Part shown: piece after piece, positions 1-7,405 of the stretch
Numbering within the stretch: position 1 is the first letter of the stretch
How the letters are laid out: every line of letters begins with the position of its first letter
Origin: Nitrospira sp.
GTDB taxonomy: Bacteria > Nitrospirota > Nitrospiria > Nitrospirales > Nitrospiraceae
Reading direction: 5' to 3'
Assembly (NCBI GenBank): GCA_009594865.1
Contig: VOPT01000041.1
Location: 1-64,000 of the forward strand
DNA length: 64,000 bases
Made by a program: the position numbers and the translations under genes
The notes under the pieces: model-generated
Told to the model about the DNA's origin: nothing
What the model saw: the letters and a program-made list of their open reading frames with translations, nothing else
The model's database searches: none

Positions 1-475
1 GGGCAGCGCTGCTCCGCTGCGATTGAAGCGATGGGCATAGCTTAAACTCGGATGAAATCTGTCTTGACAGAGGGGTCCACTTTAGATGTTGCGTGAGGCT
101 TTGAGGATTCATCCGACGCAAAGCTTCGGTGTTGGCACGTTGCAGGCCAACATGATGCCCTTGAATCGCTAGCGCAGCAGCAATCGCACCATGTTCGGCC
201 AACGCTACCCACGCCCCTTGCGACCAGTGGTCCAAGCCCTGATCTTTACCGTGCAGCCGAGCCTGAAAACGATCGCCATATTTCCCGAGGTCGTGCAATA
301 AACCAGCGAGCGCCGCTTCTTCAGCGCCGTTCCGTCCTTGCAGAAATTCCTTTGCGATCTTTGAGACGCTGGCGAGATGATCCGCCAATTGATGCCATTT
401 GCCATGCCCGTTTGCGCTATGTGCGAAGTAACGACGCGACTGAGACTCAGCGTCTTGGTGATAATTGGGCGTCAT
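1..475 (-). CDS. cas3: CRISPR-associated Cas3, N-terminal HD nuclease domain (partial, runs off left edge)
   Basis: The reverse strand is open from an ATG at 473-475 to the window edge, giving the first 158 residues of a longer protein. Visible motifs in order: YFAHSA (16-21), WHQLADHL (27-34), LLHDLGK with the metal-binding His61-Asp62 pair (59-65), FQARL, DHWSQGAW (82-89) and GHHVGL (106-111). This spacing is that of the Cas3 HD nuclease, which cuts single-stranded DNA after Cascade recruits it in type I CRISPR interference. The helicase part, if fused, and the other cas genes would lie to the left. No clear ribosome-binding site precedes the ATG, so the start is uncertain. A stand-alone Cas3'' or another HD phosphohydrolase is possible, but the GHHxGL motif favours Cas3. 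Confidence 0.82.
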   Translation of the reverse strand, partial: MTPNYHQDAESQSRRYFAHSANGHGKWHQLADHLASVSKIAKEFLQGRNGAEEAALAGLLHDLGKYGDRFQARLHGKDQGLDHWSQGAWVALAEHGAIAAALAIQGHHVGLQRANTEALRRMNPQSLTQHLKWTPLSRQISSEFKLCPSLQSQRSSAA

Positions 476-667
476 AGATATATCGGTCGTGGTGTATCTT
501 AAGTCTTTACTTGTGCCATTCGCAGGTACTCCTAAAGTCCATGCTGATTTATAACGTGGCAGTCCGTTTTTATCTCAGCAGTAGCGTCAGGTTGCGTGGT
601 CATAGGATTCATCGCCCGCCCTTCAAACACCACATTTATAGAACTTTCATACTCCTTCAACCGCCTC
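476..667. other. Gap between cas3 and degraded genes
   Basis: This is the region upstream of cas3 (reverse strand). It holds only tiny reverse-strand frames with ribosome-binding-like AGGAG or AAGGAG stretches, the longest about 26 codons. It is more AT-rich than the surrounding genes. I see no direct repeats of CRISPR type and no convincing sigma70 promoter for cas3, although an AT-rich TTATAAAT-like stretch lies near 548-556. Confidence 0.4.
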
Positions 668-892
668 CTACTTATTCAAAAAGGTCACGCCGTCGTTCAG
701 AAGTCGAGGCCGGCAGGCACAGACAACGAGTCGTGGTTTGGCTTGATGCAATGGATCCGGTGGCTCACTGGGCTTCTCAGGTTCAGGTGCCTCCGCCGCT
801 ACGAGCTGCTTGCGCGGATGAGCTGCTGTGAGCAATCCCATGGCCAGCACGGCCTTGCACTACGTTCGAGGATTCCTCGTCCGTCCGTTCAT
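668..892 (-). pseudogene. Remnant of a small secreted protein, interrupted by TAG at codon 11
   Basis: An ATG at 890-892 (preceded by AGGGAAG) starts a frame with a basic N-terminus, MNGRTRNPRT, then an in-frame TAG at 860-862. The same frame continues after the stop with a short hydrophobic run (KAVLAMGLLTAA) and a proline/glutamate-rich tail, ending at 668. Basic start, hydrophobic core and Pro-rich mature part are the layout of a small exported protein. I recognise no family. It could be a nonsense-mutated pseudogene, or a downstream GTG at 848-850 could start a shorter product. The reading is weak because the peptide is only about 74 residues. Confidence 0.25.
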
Positions 893-956
893 AGCTGTTC
901 TTCCCTGTTCAATCCACATTGGCTGGTCTGACGCTCATGACCGGCACGCCTCCCTG

Positions 957-1174
957 TCATGCCAATCTGTACGGAGTCTCGACCATGCCGACGACATACT
1001 CGCGCTCCTCGGCCCATGATTCTCCCCCTCCCTACCCACCGGCACCGCGATGCAGTGCCTCTGCTCGCCGTGCCGCCGCACGTCTGCCTGCTCCGTCGGC
1101 TGCAGCTTGCTCCACTGCTGCAGACAGATGAATTGGAACCGGCACCTGATCTGCGCCTCCTCATTCCACGCCAT
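957..1174 (-). pseudogene. Decayed small Cys-containing protein
   Basis: A reverse-strand ATG at 1172-1174 has a strong GGAGGGG seven bases upstream. The product begins MAWNEEAQIRCRFQFICLQQ, then WSKLQPTEQADVRR, and later RHCIAVPVGREGE. From memory, small bacterial zinc-ribbon-like proteins have F-x-C-P-x-x-W-x-x-L-x-x-T, R-x-C-x-x-C, then G-x-C-I-A. Here the central Cys-x-x-Cys portion seems to be missing. After GREGE the open frame becomes low-quality sequence ending at 935, whereas a neighbouring frame reads SWAEEREYVVGMVETPYRLA to a stop at 957-959. That suggests an internal deletion plus a frameshift. The family match is recollection rather than a search result. Confidence 0.33.
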
Positions 1175-1567
1175 AAGCCCCTCCGAATGGCAGCGCACTC
1201 TAGCAAAAATGAGGACGCCTGTCCTGGGACAAATAAGCCTTTCTGACTAGGGCCTCTTCATCGATTTTGCCGCTTCGGTCCTTCGGGAACTCCTTGGCCG
1301 GAGCCGCACTTTCAGCAGTCCGGCGTGCGTTCCGGCCCGAACCTTAGCACTGCAGTGTGACATCTGGGGTCACGATCTGAGGGGAATGATCAATGTATGT
1401 TTTGGGGGAGACATCGAGGTTGGCGCCGCACAAAACGTGAACTGAAATACCAGCATTTTCACACCGCTCCGTTGACAGATGTCTTCGTAACGATTACCGT
1501 ACCGCCATCATCTGCGCTTCATGTATACGTCTCATCACCCTAGCGCCTGCCGACCAAGGAGGTACGT
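1175..1567. other. Gap upstream of the caspase-like gene
   Basis: No convincing coding sequence is visible on either strand. The right part contains a candidate promoter at 1472-1500 and the strong ribosome-binding site AAGGAGGTA just before 1568. The rest appears to be non-coding DNA between the decayed genes and the first intact one. Confidence 0.4.
1472..1500 (+). promoter_or_regulatory. Candidate sigma70 promoter for the caspase-like gene
   Basis: TTGACA at 1472-1477 is followed after 17 bases by TACCGT at 1495-1500. The -35 box is perfect and the -10 box is poor (three of six). It lies about 70 bases upstream of the ATG at 1568. Confidence 0.35.
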
Positions 1568-2476
1568 ATGGCACCCACTGCAGCATCTGCCACGAAACCG
1601 AAAGCCCTCTCCTTACACATCGGCCTCAACGCCGTGAGCCCTGCCGCCTACGGCGGCTGGAGCGGTGAATTGGCCGCCTGTGAGTTCGACGCCAAGGACA
1701 TGGCCGCCATCGCCAAATCGCAGGGGATGAAATCCACCGTGCTACTGACGAAGCAAGGCACACGCGCCGGCATGCTGGCCGCGATGCGGAAGGCCGCCAA
1801 GCAACTCAAGAAGGGCGACCTCTTTTTCCTTACCTACTCCGGCCACGGCGGTCAGGTGCCCGACGTCACGGGAGAGGAAATCGACAAGCAGGACGAGACC
1901 TGGTGCCTCTACGACGGCCAGCTCATCGACGATGAGTTGTATTTCGAATTGAGCGGCTTTGCGGCGGGCGTGCGCATCCTCGTGCTGTCGGACAGCTGCC
2001 ACAGCGGCACGGTCACCCGTGCCGTCCCCCCGCCGATCGATCGGACAAAAGTGGCGGGACGCTCGAAGATGATGCCGCCTGCCGTCGCGATCCGCACCTA
2101 CCGCGAGCACCAGGCGTTCTACAACAAATTGCAACATGACGTGGCGAAAGCCGCCGGCAAGGCCGCCACCGCGGACCCGGACAGCGTGCTGGCCCAACTG
2201 GCGGTCAGCCCGCGCCTCACGGCGATCGCCAAGAAGTTTAATCCCAGCGTGATTCTCATCTCGGGCTGCCAGGATAACCAGACCTCCATGGACGGCGACC
2301 ACAACGGCGCGTTCACCGAACAGGTGCTGAAGGCGTGGAACCATGGGAACTACCGCGGGAACTATGCCAAATTCCATGCGGCGGTGAAAGCGGGCCTGCC
2401 GGCCAGCCAGTCGCCCAATCTGTTTACGCTCGGGGCGGCGGCGCGCTTTCTCCGGCAGCAACCGTTCAGCGTGTAA
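1568..2476 (+). CDS. Caspase-family protease (prokaryotic metacaspase, peptidase C14)
   Basis: This 302-residue protein has the caspase fold signature. The catalytic His93 sits in TYSGHGGQ and the catalytic Cys144 in SDSCHSG, each after a hydrophobic beta strand (DLFFLTYSG and RILVLSDSC). ASP- and Arg/Lys-directed cleavage both occur in the family; the substrate cannot be read here. There is no signal peptide, so it is probably cytoplasmic, and no extra C-terminal effector domain. The start is set by AAGGAGGTACGT directly upstream. Bacterial caspase-like proteases take part in regulated cell death, stress responses and some phage-defence systems. The nearest neighbours are a partial cas gene 1 kb to the left and a secreted protein to the right, so the role is open. 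Confidence 0.85.
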   Translation: MAPTAASATKPKALSLHIGLNAVSPAAYGGWSGELAACEFDAKDMAAIAKSQGMKSTVLLTKQGTRAGMLAAMRKAAKQLKKGDLFFLTYSGHGGQVPDVTGEEIDKQDETWCLYDGQLIDDELYFELSGFAAGVRILVLSDSCHSGTVTRAVPPPIDRTKVAGRSKMMPPAVAIRTYREHQAFYNKLQHDVAKAAGKAATADPDSVLAQLAVSPRLTAIAKKFNPSVILISGCQDNQTSMDGDHNGAFTEQVLKAWNHGNYRGNYAKFHAAVKAGLPASQSPNLFTLGAAARFLRQQPFSV

Positions 2477-2522
2477 CCAACCGTCCGGCGCGCGACCATG
2501 CCACGCACAGGAGGCTCGGCTC

Positions 2523-2906
2523 ATGACGATGAGACACGTCGTGCACCTCGCAGCGATCATCGGCGTCCTCGCCGTCTCCGGTTCCACCGAGGCAGCGGAA
2601 TTGGCCGGCGCGTGGAACGGCGTATTGAGCAGCCCCGACGGCAGCCGGGCTGAAGTGCAAATCGACTTTAGCCCGCAGGGCCTGCCCCTCTATTCCTATA
2701 CCAACAACAAGGGCATCACACGCCAGGTTGAATTGTCACACGTCGGGCAAACGATCGAATACGTACCGCCCGGCGGGGGCGTGCAACGGATGGCCGTGAA
2801 GCGGTTCGAGCAAGGCCCCGGGCGTGTGTCGATCAGCATCGTCGGGTCGTTCGAACGCGGCGAGTCAGGGCTACATGGACCAACGCCAGGAAGCAGCCTT
2901 GTTTGA
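2523..2906 (+). CDS. Secreted protein of unknown function, N-terminal part before an apparent frameshift
   Basis: The frame starts at an ATG preceded by AGGAGG at the right distance and encodes a signal peptide (MTMRHVVHLAAIIGVLAVSG, cleavage likely after STEAA). A beta-rich domain beginning AELAGAWNGVL follows; such starts occur in periplasmic lipocalin-like or DUF-type stress proteins. After about residue 112 (SFER) the frame turns into low-complexity sequence and stops at 2906. An overlapping frame shifted by one base gives a natural continuation to 3042. The intact ancestral product would be about 172 residues. It lies 46 bases after the caspase-like gene and may be cotranscribed with it. 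No function is assigned. Confidence 0.6.
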   Translation: MTMRHVVHLAAIIGVLAVSGSTEAAELAGAWNGVLSSPDGSRAEVQIDFSPQGLPLYSYTNNKGITRQVELSHVGQTIEYVPPGGGVQRMAVKRFEQGPGRVSISIVGSFERGESGLHGPTPGSSLV

Positions 2907-3042
2907 GTACACGTTGGTGCCGGAAGGCATGCACATGCGTGTGACGACGCGAACGGCCTCCCACTTCGGAGACAAGGACCTCATCGTCGGCGGCGATCCG
3001 AGCTCCGTTGTGGCCGAAGGCGTCCTGCATCGGTTGCGCTGA
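2824..3042 (+). pseudogene. C-terminal part of the frameshifted secreted protein
   Basis: Reading one base ahead of the preceding gene from about 2862 gives ASQGYMDQRQ and continues EAALFEYTLVPEGMHMRV to LHRLR and a stop at 3040-3042. This joins smoothly to the upstream GRVSISIVGSFER in sense and hydropathy. No ribosome-binding site supports an independent start at the GTG 2824. I therefore read 2824-3042 as the separated tail of the 2523 gene. The switch must occur within about 2855-2868, in GC-rich sequence without a homopolymer or an obvious slippery site. Confidence 0.5.
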
Positions 3043-3138
3043 GTTGACGCGCAAAAGCAGCCTGTCGATGGTTGCCAGGCCTGCCCGCCGTCGGCTTCGC
3101 GCGACCGGCCGCCTCGTGTCTTCACGCACATCTCACAC

Positions 3139-3399
3139 ATGCCAAAGGCGCGCGCCACAATGATCGAGAAGCCCACTCTTTCGCTATCCGAATCGCTCAC
3201 CCCTGAGCGACGTATGGCCTTTTACGAAAGCCATAAACCGATCGCCGTGTTGATGATAGCCATCGTCTTCCTGCTGCCCTTCGTCGGACTCTTTCTGTAC
3301 GGGCTGATCGGTGCTGTCGCGAGCGTGGTGGTGTCCGCCATCGGGTATGCCCTCACCCCCTACGTGATGGAGCGCCTGGGCTTCCGCGCAGGCCCTTAA
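3139..3399 (+). CDS. Small inner-membrane protein of unknown function
   Basis: This is an 86-residue protein (79 if the second ATG at 3160 is used). A polar N-terminus of about 35 residues (LSESLTPERRMAFYESHKP) is followed by two closely spaced hydrophobic stretches, IAVLMIAIVFLLPFVGLFLY and a Gly/Ala/Val-rich segment. It ends with a short basic tail. It probably spans the inner membrane twice. Neither candidate start has a strong ribosome-binding site. I do not recognise a family. Confidence 0.55.
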   Translation: MPKARATMIEKPTLSLSESLTPERRMAFYESHKPIAVLMIAIVFLLPFVGLFLYGLIGAVASVVVSAIGYALTPYVMERLGFRAGP

Positions 3400-3529
3400 C
3401 CGCGCACACTCCTCCGGGTAAAACTACCGAGCCCGGTATCCGCACAAATTTCGTCTTTTCTATTCTGATTGCGCAACCTGCCCTACAATGCCTCCTGAAG
3501 GGGTCGTTCACTACTGGAGGTACCTGGAC

Positions 3530-4000
3530 ATGTTTCTTCCCGCCCGAGTCTTCTCCGCGAAAAACCGTCGCACATCCCTGCCAAGCATTCCCCGGCGATT
3601 GATCGGTCAATCGATAGACGAACAGATCCGCGCGTTACACTCGACATGGGCTGATGTCTTGTCGCTGCCCCTGTGCCTGACGGTCCTTGCGCTGTATGAA
3701 TGGTGGCGGTGGTTGTTCTCCATTCCCTCGAATCCGTTGCTGCTGACCATGGTCGCGGCCGTGGCCGTCCATGCCGCACGTCGGCGCCGCAAAGCCTACA
3801 AGGCCGAATTGAAACAGCTTCATCTGAACCGACCGGCTCAGCCGACCGTGCATGACGCCGTCGAGCTGCTGTGCCTCGCCGGGAGACGCCTCCTGCACGA
3901 CGTGACCGGGAAACTTTCTCCTGCGACGATCATCGCCTCTGCCCGCCGGTTCGCCTCGCCCGCCAATGGGCTCGCCAAACGTCTCTTCGCGCGTTCCTAG
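3530..4000 (+). CDS. Membrane-anchored basic protein of unknown function
   Basis: The frame extends back to 3488, but the ATG at 3530 is preceded by GGAGG nine bases away, so I choose it. The 156-residue product has a basic N-terminus, two hydrophobic segments (around VLSLPLCLTVLALYEWW and PLLLTMVAAVAVHAA) and a strongly basic cytoplasmic part (HAARRRRKAYKAELK). The stretch after the membrane segments (PTVHDAVELLCLAGRRLLHD) looks helical. No catalytic motif is visible and I recognise no family. Confidence 0.55.
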   Translation: MFLPARVFSAKNRRTSLPSIPRRLIGQSIDEQIRALHSTWADVLSLPLCLTVLALYEWWRWLFSIPSNPLLLTMVAAVAVHAARRRRKAYKAELKQLHLNRPAQPTVHDAVELLCLAGRRLLHDVTGKLSPATIIASARRFASPANGLAKRLFARS

Positions 4001-4023
4001 GCTCACTGGCGCGCCCGCTTTGC

Positions 4024-4053
4024 TTGACAGTCTGAAAGCCCATCTACGACAAT
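4024..4053 (+). promoter_or_regulatory. Candidate promoter for folB, transcript likely leaderless
   Basis: TTGACA at 4024-4029, an 18-base spacer and GACAAT at 4048-4053. The start codon at 4060 lies seven bases after the -10 box, where transcription would begin. No Shine-Dalgarno sequence is present, which fits a leaderless mRNA. Confidence 0.4.
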
Positions 4054-4059
4054 GCCGCC

Positions 4060-4998
4060 ATGGCGGAGCGGATCGTCATCGAACGGTTGGAGTTCTACGG
4101 CCGTTGCGGCGTGACGGAAGACGAACGCCGTAAGCCCCAGCTCATCGTCGTCGATCTCGAACTGGACGCGGCCGTGGAATCCGCCGCGCTTTCGGATCGT
4201 TTGCACGAAACCATCGATTATGCCCGGGTGGCGGAGCGGATCGTGGCCCTCGGCACAACCCTCACCTGCCAGTTGCTGGAAACCCTGGCCGAGCGGCTGG
4301 TCGGCATGTTGTTCACGGAATTTCCCGCCGATCGCGTCCGTATCTGGATTCGAAAAGTCCATGCCCCGCTGGCCATGGTCGCCGGGTCAGTCGGCATCCG
4401 GGCTGAACGTACACGCGCCGCGCATCAGTCCATACAGCAGCCACTGAGCCCCGCACCGTTTCTCGTTGAACAACTCGCGCGCCTGCCGAAGGGACAGATC
4501 CTGGATGTGGCCGCCGGGCGCGGGCGCAATGCCCTGTACCTCCTGGCCCAAGGATCCCAGGTTGAGGCCATCGATCGAGACCGCGACGCCCTCTCCGCAT
4601 TGGAAGCGGCGGCGCGGACGCAACACCTCTCCGGTCTCACGACACGGGTCCTCGATTTGGAAGCCTCCGCGGACCACCCGCCGAGCTTGGGGCAGCGCTG
4701 TTACGATGCCATCGTCGTGTGTTTTTACCTGCATCGTCCACTGTTCCCCATGATCCTTGACGCCTTGAAACCGAACGGCATCCTCCTATACGAAACCTTC
4801 ACCATCGACAATTATTTTCGCCATCAGCATCCGCGCCGTTGGGAGTTCTGCCTGGCGCAGAATGAACTCCTCCGTCTGACATCGTCCCTACGCGTCCTCC
4901 ACTATGATGAGGGCGAACATGACGGAGGCCATGGCAGCGGGCCATGCTACACCGCGCGACTGGTCGCGCAGAAAACGGGGCCGGATACCGCACCATGA
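4060..4998 (+). CDS. folB: Dihydroneopterin aldolase fused to a class I SAM-dependent methyltransferase
   Basis: Residues 1-118 match FolB of folate synthesis, which cleaves 7,8-dihydroneopterin to 6-hydroxymethyl-dihydropterin and glycolaldehyde. Visible features are an N-terminal ERIVIERLEFYGRCGV strand, LLETLAERLV, and IWIRKVHAPLA with the catalytic-type Lys99. Residues about 130-305 form a Rossmann methyltransferase with motif I ILDVAAGRGRNALYLL (147-162), an acidic end to the second strand (VEAIDRD), then DAIVVCFYLHRPLF and GILLYETF. FolB is normally about 120 residues and alone, so the fusion is unusual. The methyltransferase substrate is unknown; the C-terminal half resembles TehB-like or small-molecule enzymes. 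The gene ends with an ATGA overlap into the PHP gene, so the two are translationally coupled. Confidence 0.8.
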   Translation: MAERIVIERLEFYGRCGVTEDERRKPQLIVVDLELDAAVESAALSDRLHETIDYARVAERIVALGTTLTCQLLETLAERLVGMLFTEFPADRVRIWIRKVHAPLAMVAGSVGIRAERTRAAHQSIQQPLSPAPFLVEQLARLPKGQILDVAAGRGRNALYLLAQGSQVEAIDRDRDALSALEAAARTQHLSGLTTRVLDLEASADHPPSLGQRCYDAIVVCFYLHRPLFPMILDALKPNGILLYETFTIDNYFRHQHPRRWEFCLAQNELLRLTSSLRVLHYDEGEHDGGHGSGPCYTARLVAQKTGPDTAP

Positions 4999-5843
4999 AT
5001 CGCATTGATCTCCACCTGCATACCACCCACTCCGACGGCAGTTTTTCAACAGCCGAGGTCATGGCCTTTGCCAAGCAGGCCGGCCTCACGGCCCTCGCCA
5101 TTACGGATCACGACATTGTCGACGGCATTCCGGAAGCGACGGCGATCGGGAAAGAACTCGGCATCGAAGTGGTGCCCGGCGTTGAAATCAGTTCGCGGCT
5201 CGGAGAGAGCGAACTGCACATCCTCGGATATTTTATGCAGTGGACCGATCCGCAGCTGGCGCAACGCCTGAAGACCCTGCGCGACAGCCGCCATTTGCGC
5301 AATCCGAAGATCGTCCAGCGCCTCAATGAGCTGGGCATTCCCATCACGTATGAAGAAGTGCGAGCCCTGGCAGGCACGGAATCCGTGGGACGCCCCCACA
5401 TTGCCCGTCTGCTGATGGAGAAAAAGTTCGTGACGTCGGCGAAAGAAGCCTTCGACCGGTATCTGGCAAACGGCCGTCCGGCCTTTGTCGACCGTGAACT
5501 CCCCGAGCCAGCCGAAGCCGTGCGATGGATTCGCGAAGCCGGCGGTGTGCCGGTGCTGGCCCACCCGACATGGGTCAGGACATCGGCCGAGGGCTTGCGC
5601 GTGCTGGTGCGGGAACTCAAAGCCGCCGGATTGGGAGGCATCGAAGTCCATTACAGCACCCACACGCCCAGCCAAACCACCGAATACCTTGATCTCGCCA
5701 CACAGTGCGATCTCCTCGTGACCGGCGGCAGCGACTTTCACGGGGTCACCAAACCGGACATTGAGGTGGGAATCGGGCGCGGCCAGCTCAAGGTCTCCCA
5801 GAAGCTGCTCGATCCCCTCAGAAAAGCCGCCACCCTGCCCTGA
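4995..5843 (+). CDS. PHP-domain phosphoesterase (3',5'-nucleoside bisphosphate phosphatase / RNase AM-like)
   Basis: Starting at the ATG in the ATGA overlap with the preceding stop, this gives 282 residues that begin MNRIDLHLHTTHSDG. PHP metal-binding motifs occur in order: HLHTTHSDG, ITDHD, PGVEIS, HILGYF, VLAHPTW and GSDFHG. They build a trinuclear metal site. Family members of this length (YciV type) remove the 3' phosphate from 3',5'-bisphosphonucleotides such as pAp and trim short 5' RNA ends. Some trpH-type annotations exist for the same family. The longer upstream in-frame extension to 4944 lies inside folB and is not needed. Confidence 0.85.
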   Translation: MNRIDLHLHTTHSDGSFSTAEVMAFAKQAGLTALAITDHDIVDGIPEATAIGKELGIEVVPGVEISSRLGESELHILGYFMQWTDPQLAQRLKTLRDSRHLRNPKIVQRLNELGIPITYEEVRALAGTESVGRPHIARLLMEKKFVTSAKEAFDRYLANGRPAFVDRELPEPAEAVRWIREAGGVPVLAHPTWVRTSAEGLRVLVRELKAAGLGGIEVHYSTHTPSQTTEYLDLATQCDLLVTGGSDFHGVTKPDIEVGIGRGQLKVSQKLLDPLRKAATLP

Positions 5844-5931
5844 GCGCATCGCCTCACCGAGATACGCCCCCCGTTTCATCCTTCTGGCCGCGCCCGAATC
5901 GGCTCCAGTGCTGCGTGATTCCCTCGTTTCG

Positions 5932-5959
5932 TTGACAGGGGAAGCCCTTCCGTTACACT
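5932..5959 (+). promoter_or_regulatory. Sigma70-type promoter for the kinase operon
   Basis: TTGACA at 5932-5937, a 16-base spacer and TACACT at 5954-5959. Transcription would start near 5966, giving a leader of about 22 bases before the ATG at 5988. Confidence 0.65.
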
Positions 5960-5987
5960 GGGTGACAACGTCGTACCACGCCAACAC

Positions 5988-7397
5988 ATGACCACATCCT
6001 GGGGCTGGATCGGCCCGTATTTCATCGTCATTGTCCTTGCGGTTCTGGTCGGGCCCTTTCTCGCGACCCTCCCGCTGTTTACGCATACCTACATCCCGCC
6101 ATTGGGCATGAATGCCGCACAGCTTGTCCGTTTCATCGCGGACGGTATTTGCTTGCTCATGATCTGGTCTGCCGCCTCGCGGGCCAGAGAGGATCTCAAG
6201 GAGAACGGCAAGGGTCAGACCTTCCTCCGCGCCATTCTGTTTCCAACTGCCCTGTTTGTGATCGTCATCACCACGTTCCAGGCCTATGAAGCGCATGGCA
6301 TCTCCGTGCTCGGCCCGCCCAAACAGCCGCTTTACAACTGGTTGATCACCGGAGGCCTCATCGGCTCGGCCACGTGGCTGACGTTTGCCTGGGTCCGGCA
6401 TGTCGACGCCCTGACTAGAATGTGTGCCGGACGCCCATGCCGCCGTACCGTAAGAGAAGAGCCGGCGCGGGCCGACAAGACCGACGCGGTGCGCGCGACT
6501 GACGAAGCCGTCCCCTCTACCCCGACCCGCCCGGCGAGCAGCGCGGCTGTACGCCCTGGCACCGGCGTACCCGCCACCTTAGGACGCTACCAGGTGATCA
6601 AGGAACTGGGGCGCGGCGCCATGGGCGTCGTCTACCTGGGCAAAGATCCGACGATCCAGCGTTTTGTCGCGATTAAAACCATGCGGTTGAATGACATCGA
6701 CAAGGACGACGACCTGAAAGAATTTCGAGACCGGTTCTTTCGTGAAGCTGAATCCACCGGACGGCTGTCCCACCCGAATATCATCACCGTCTACGACGCG
6801 GGTGAGCAGGACAGCCTGGCCTACATCGCCATGGAGTATCTGGAGGGGGTGCTGCTCAACTGTTACTGCCAGAAATCGACGCTGGTCCCGGCCAAGCAGG
6901 CGCTGCAAATTGTGGCCACCGTCGCCGAGGCGCTCGATTATGCGCACAGTCAGGGGGTCATTCACCGCGACGTCAAACCGCCGAACATCATGATCGTCAA
7001 GCAACGCATGGTGAAAGTGATGGACTTCGGCATCGCCAAAATGGCCAGCGCCTCGAAAACGCAGAGCAGCATGATCGTCGGCACGCCGCGGTATATGTCG
7101 CCCGAGCAGGCCACCGGGAAAGATGTGGACGGACGGTCCGATGTGTTTTCGCTGGGCATTGTGCTCTTCGAACTCCTGACCGGCGAGCGGCCCTTCGACG
7201 CCGAGAACCTGCCTGCGCTGGTCACGCGCATCGCCAAGGCGCCGCACGCCCCATTAATGAAATATCGCTGCGACCTGCCCACGCGCGTCCAAAGCATCGT
7301 GGATCGAGCGCTGCAGAAAGACTTTCAACACCGCTACCGGCACGCCGGCGACATGGCGCAAGACCTCCGTGAGGTCCTGCACGTGATGCCGAGATAA
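5988..7397 (+). CDS. Membrane-anchored eukaryotic-type Ser/Thr protein kinase
   Basis: This 469-residue protein has four probable N-terminal membrane helices (about 10-31, 45-63, 80-98, 116-136), a polar linker (140-195) and a Hanks-type kinase domain (about 200-465). Kinase motifs are complete: glycine loop ELGRGAMGVVY, ATP-anchoring Lys230 in VAIKTM, catalytic loop HRDVKPPN (326-333, Asp328), DFG (346-348) and SPEQ after GTPRYM. It should phosphorylate proteins in the cytoplasm. Most bacterial kinases of this class carry the membrane part after the kinase, so the N-terminal multi-pass module is notable. Phosphatase and FHA genes follow directly, making a write-erase-read set. Confidence 0.93.
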   Translation: MTTSWGWIGPYFIVIVLAVLVGPFLATLPLFTHTYIPPLGMNAAQLVRFIADGICLLMIWSAASRAREDLKENGKGQTFLRAILFPTALFVIVITTFQAYEAHGISVLGPPKQPLYNWLITGGLIGSATWLTFAWVRHVDALTRMCAGRPCRRTVREEPARADKTDAVRATDEAVPSTPTRPASSAAVRPGTGVPATLGRYQVIKELGRGAMGVVYLGKDPTIQRFVAIKTMRLNDIDKDDDLKEFRDRFFREAESTGRLSHPNIITVYDAGEQDSLAYIAMEYLEGVLLNCYCQKSTLVPAKQALQIVATVAEALDYAHSQGVIHRDVKPPNIMIVKQRMVKVMDFGIAKMASASKTQSSMIVGTPRYMSPEQATGKDVDGRSDVFSLGIVLFELLTGERPFDAENLPALVTRIAKAPHAPLMKYRCDLPTRVQSIVDRALQKDFQHRYRHAGDMAQDLREVLHVMPR

Positions 7398-7405
7398 CCA
7401 CGTCC

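Noticed and set aside
511..931. Plus-strand frames of about 106-111 codons in the left gap
   Set aside because: They have Arg/Pro-rich random composition and lack ribosome-binding sites. The reverse strand has the more protein-like remnants.
1742..2587. A 281-codon antisense frame over the caspase-like gene
   Set aside because: The plus-strand frame has catalytic motifs and a strong ribosome-binding site. The antisense protein is rich in Arg, His and Ala without domains.
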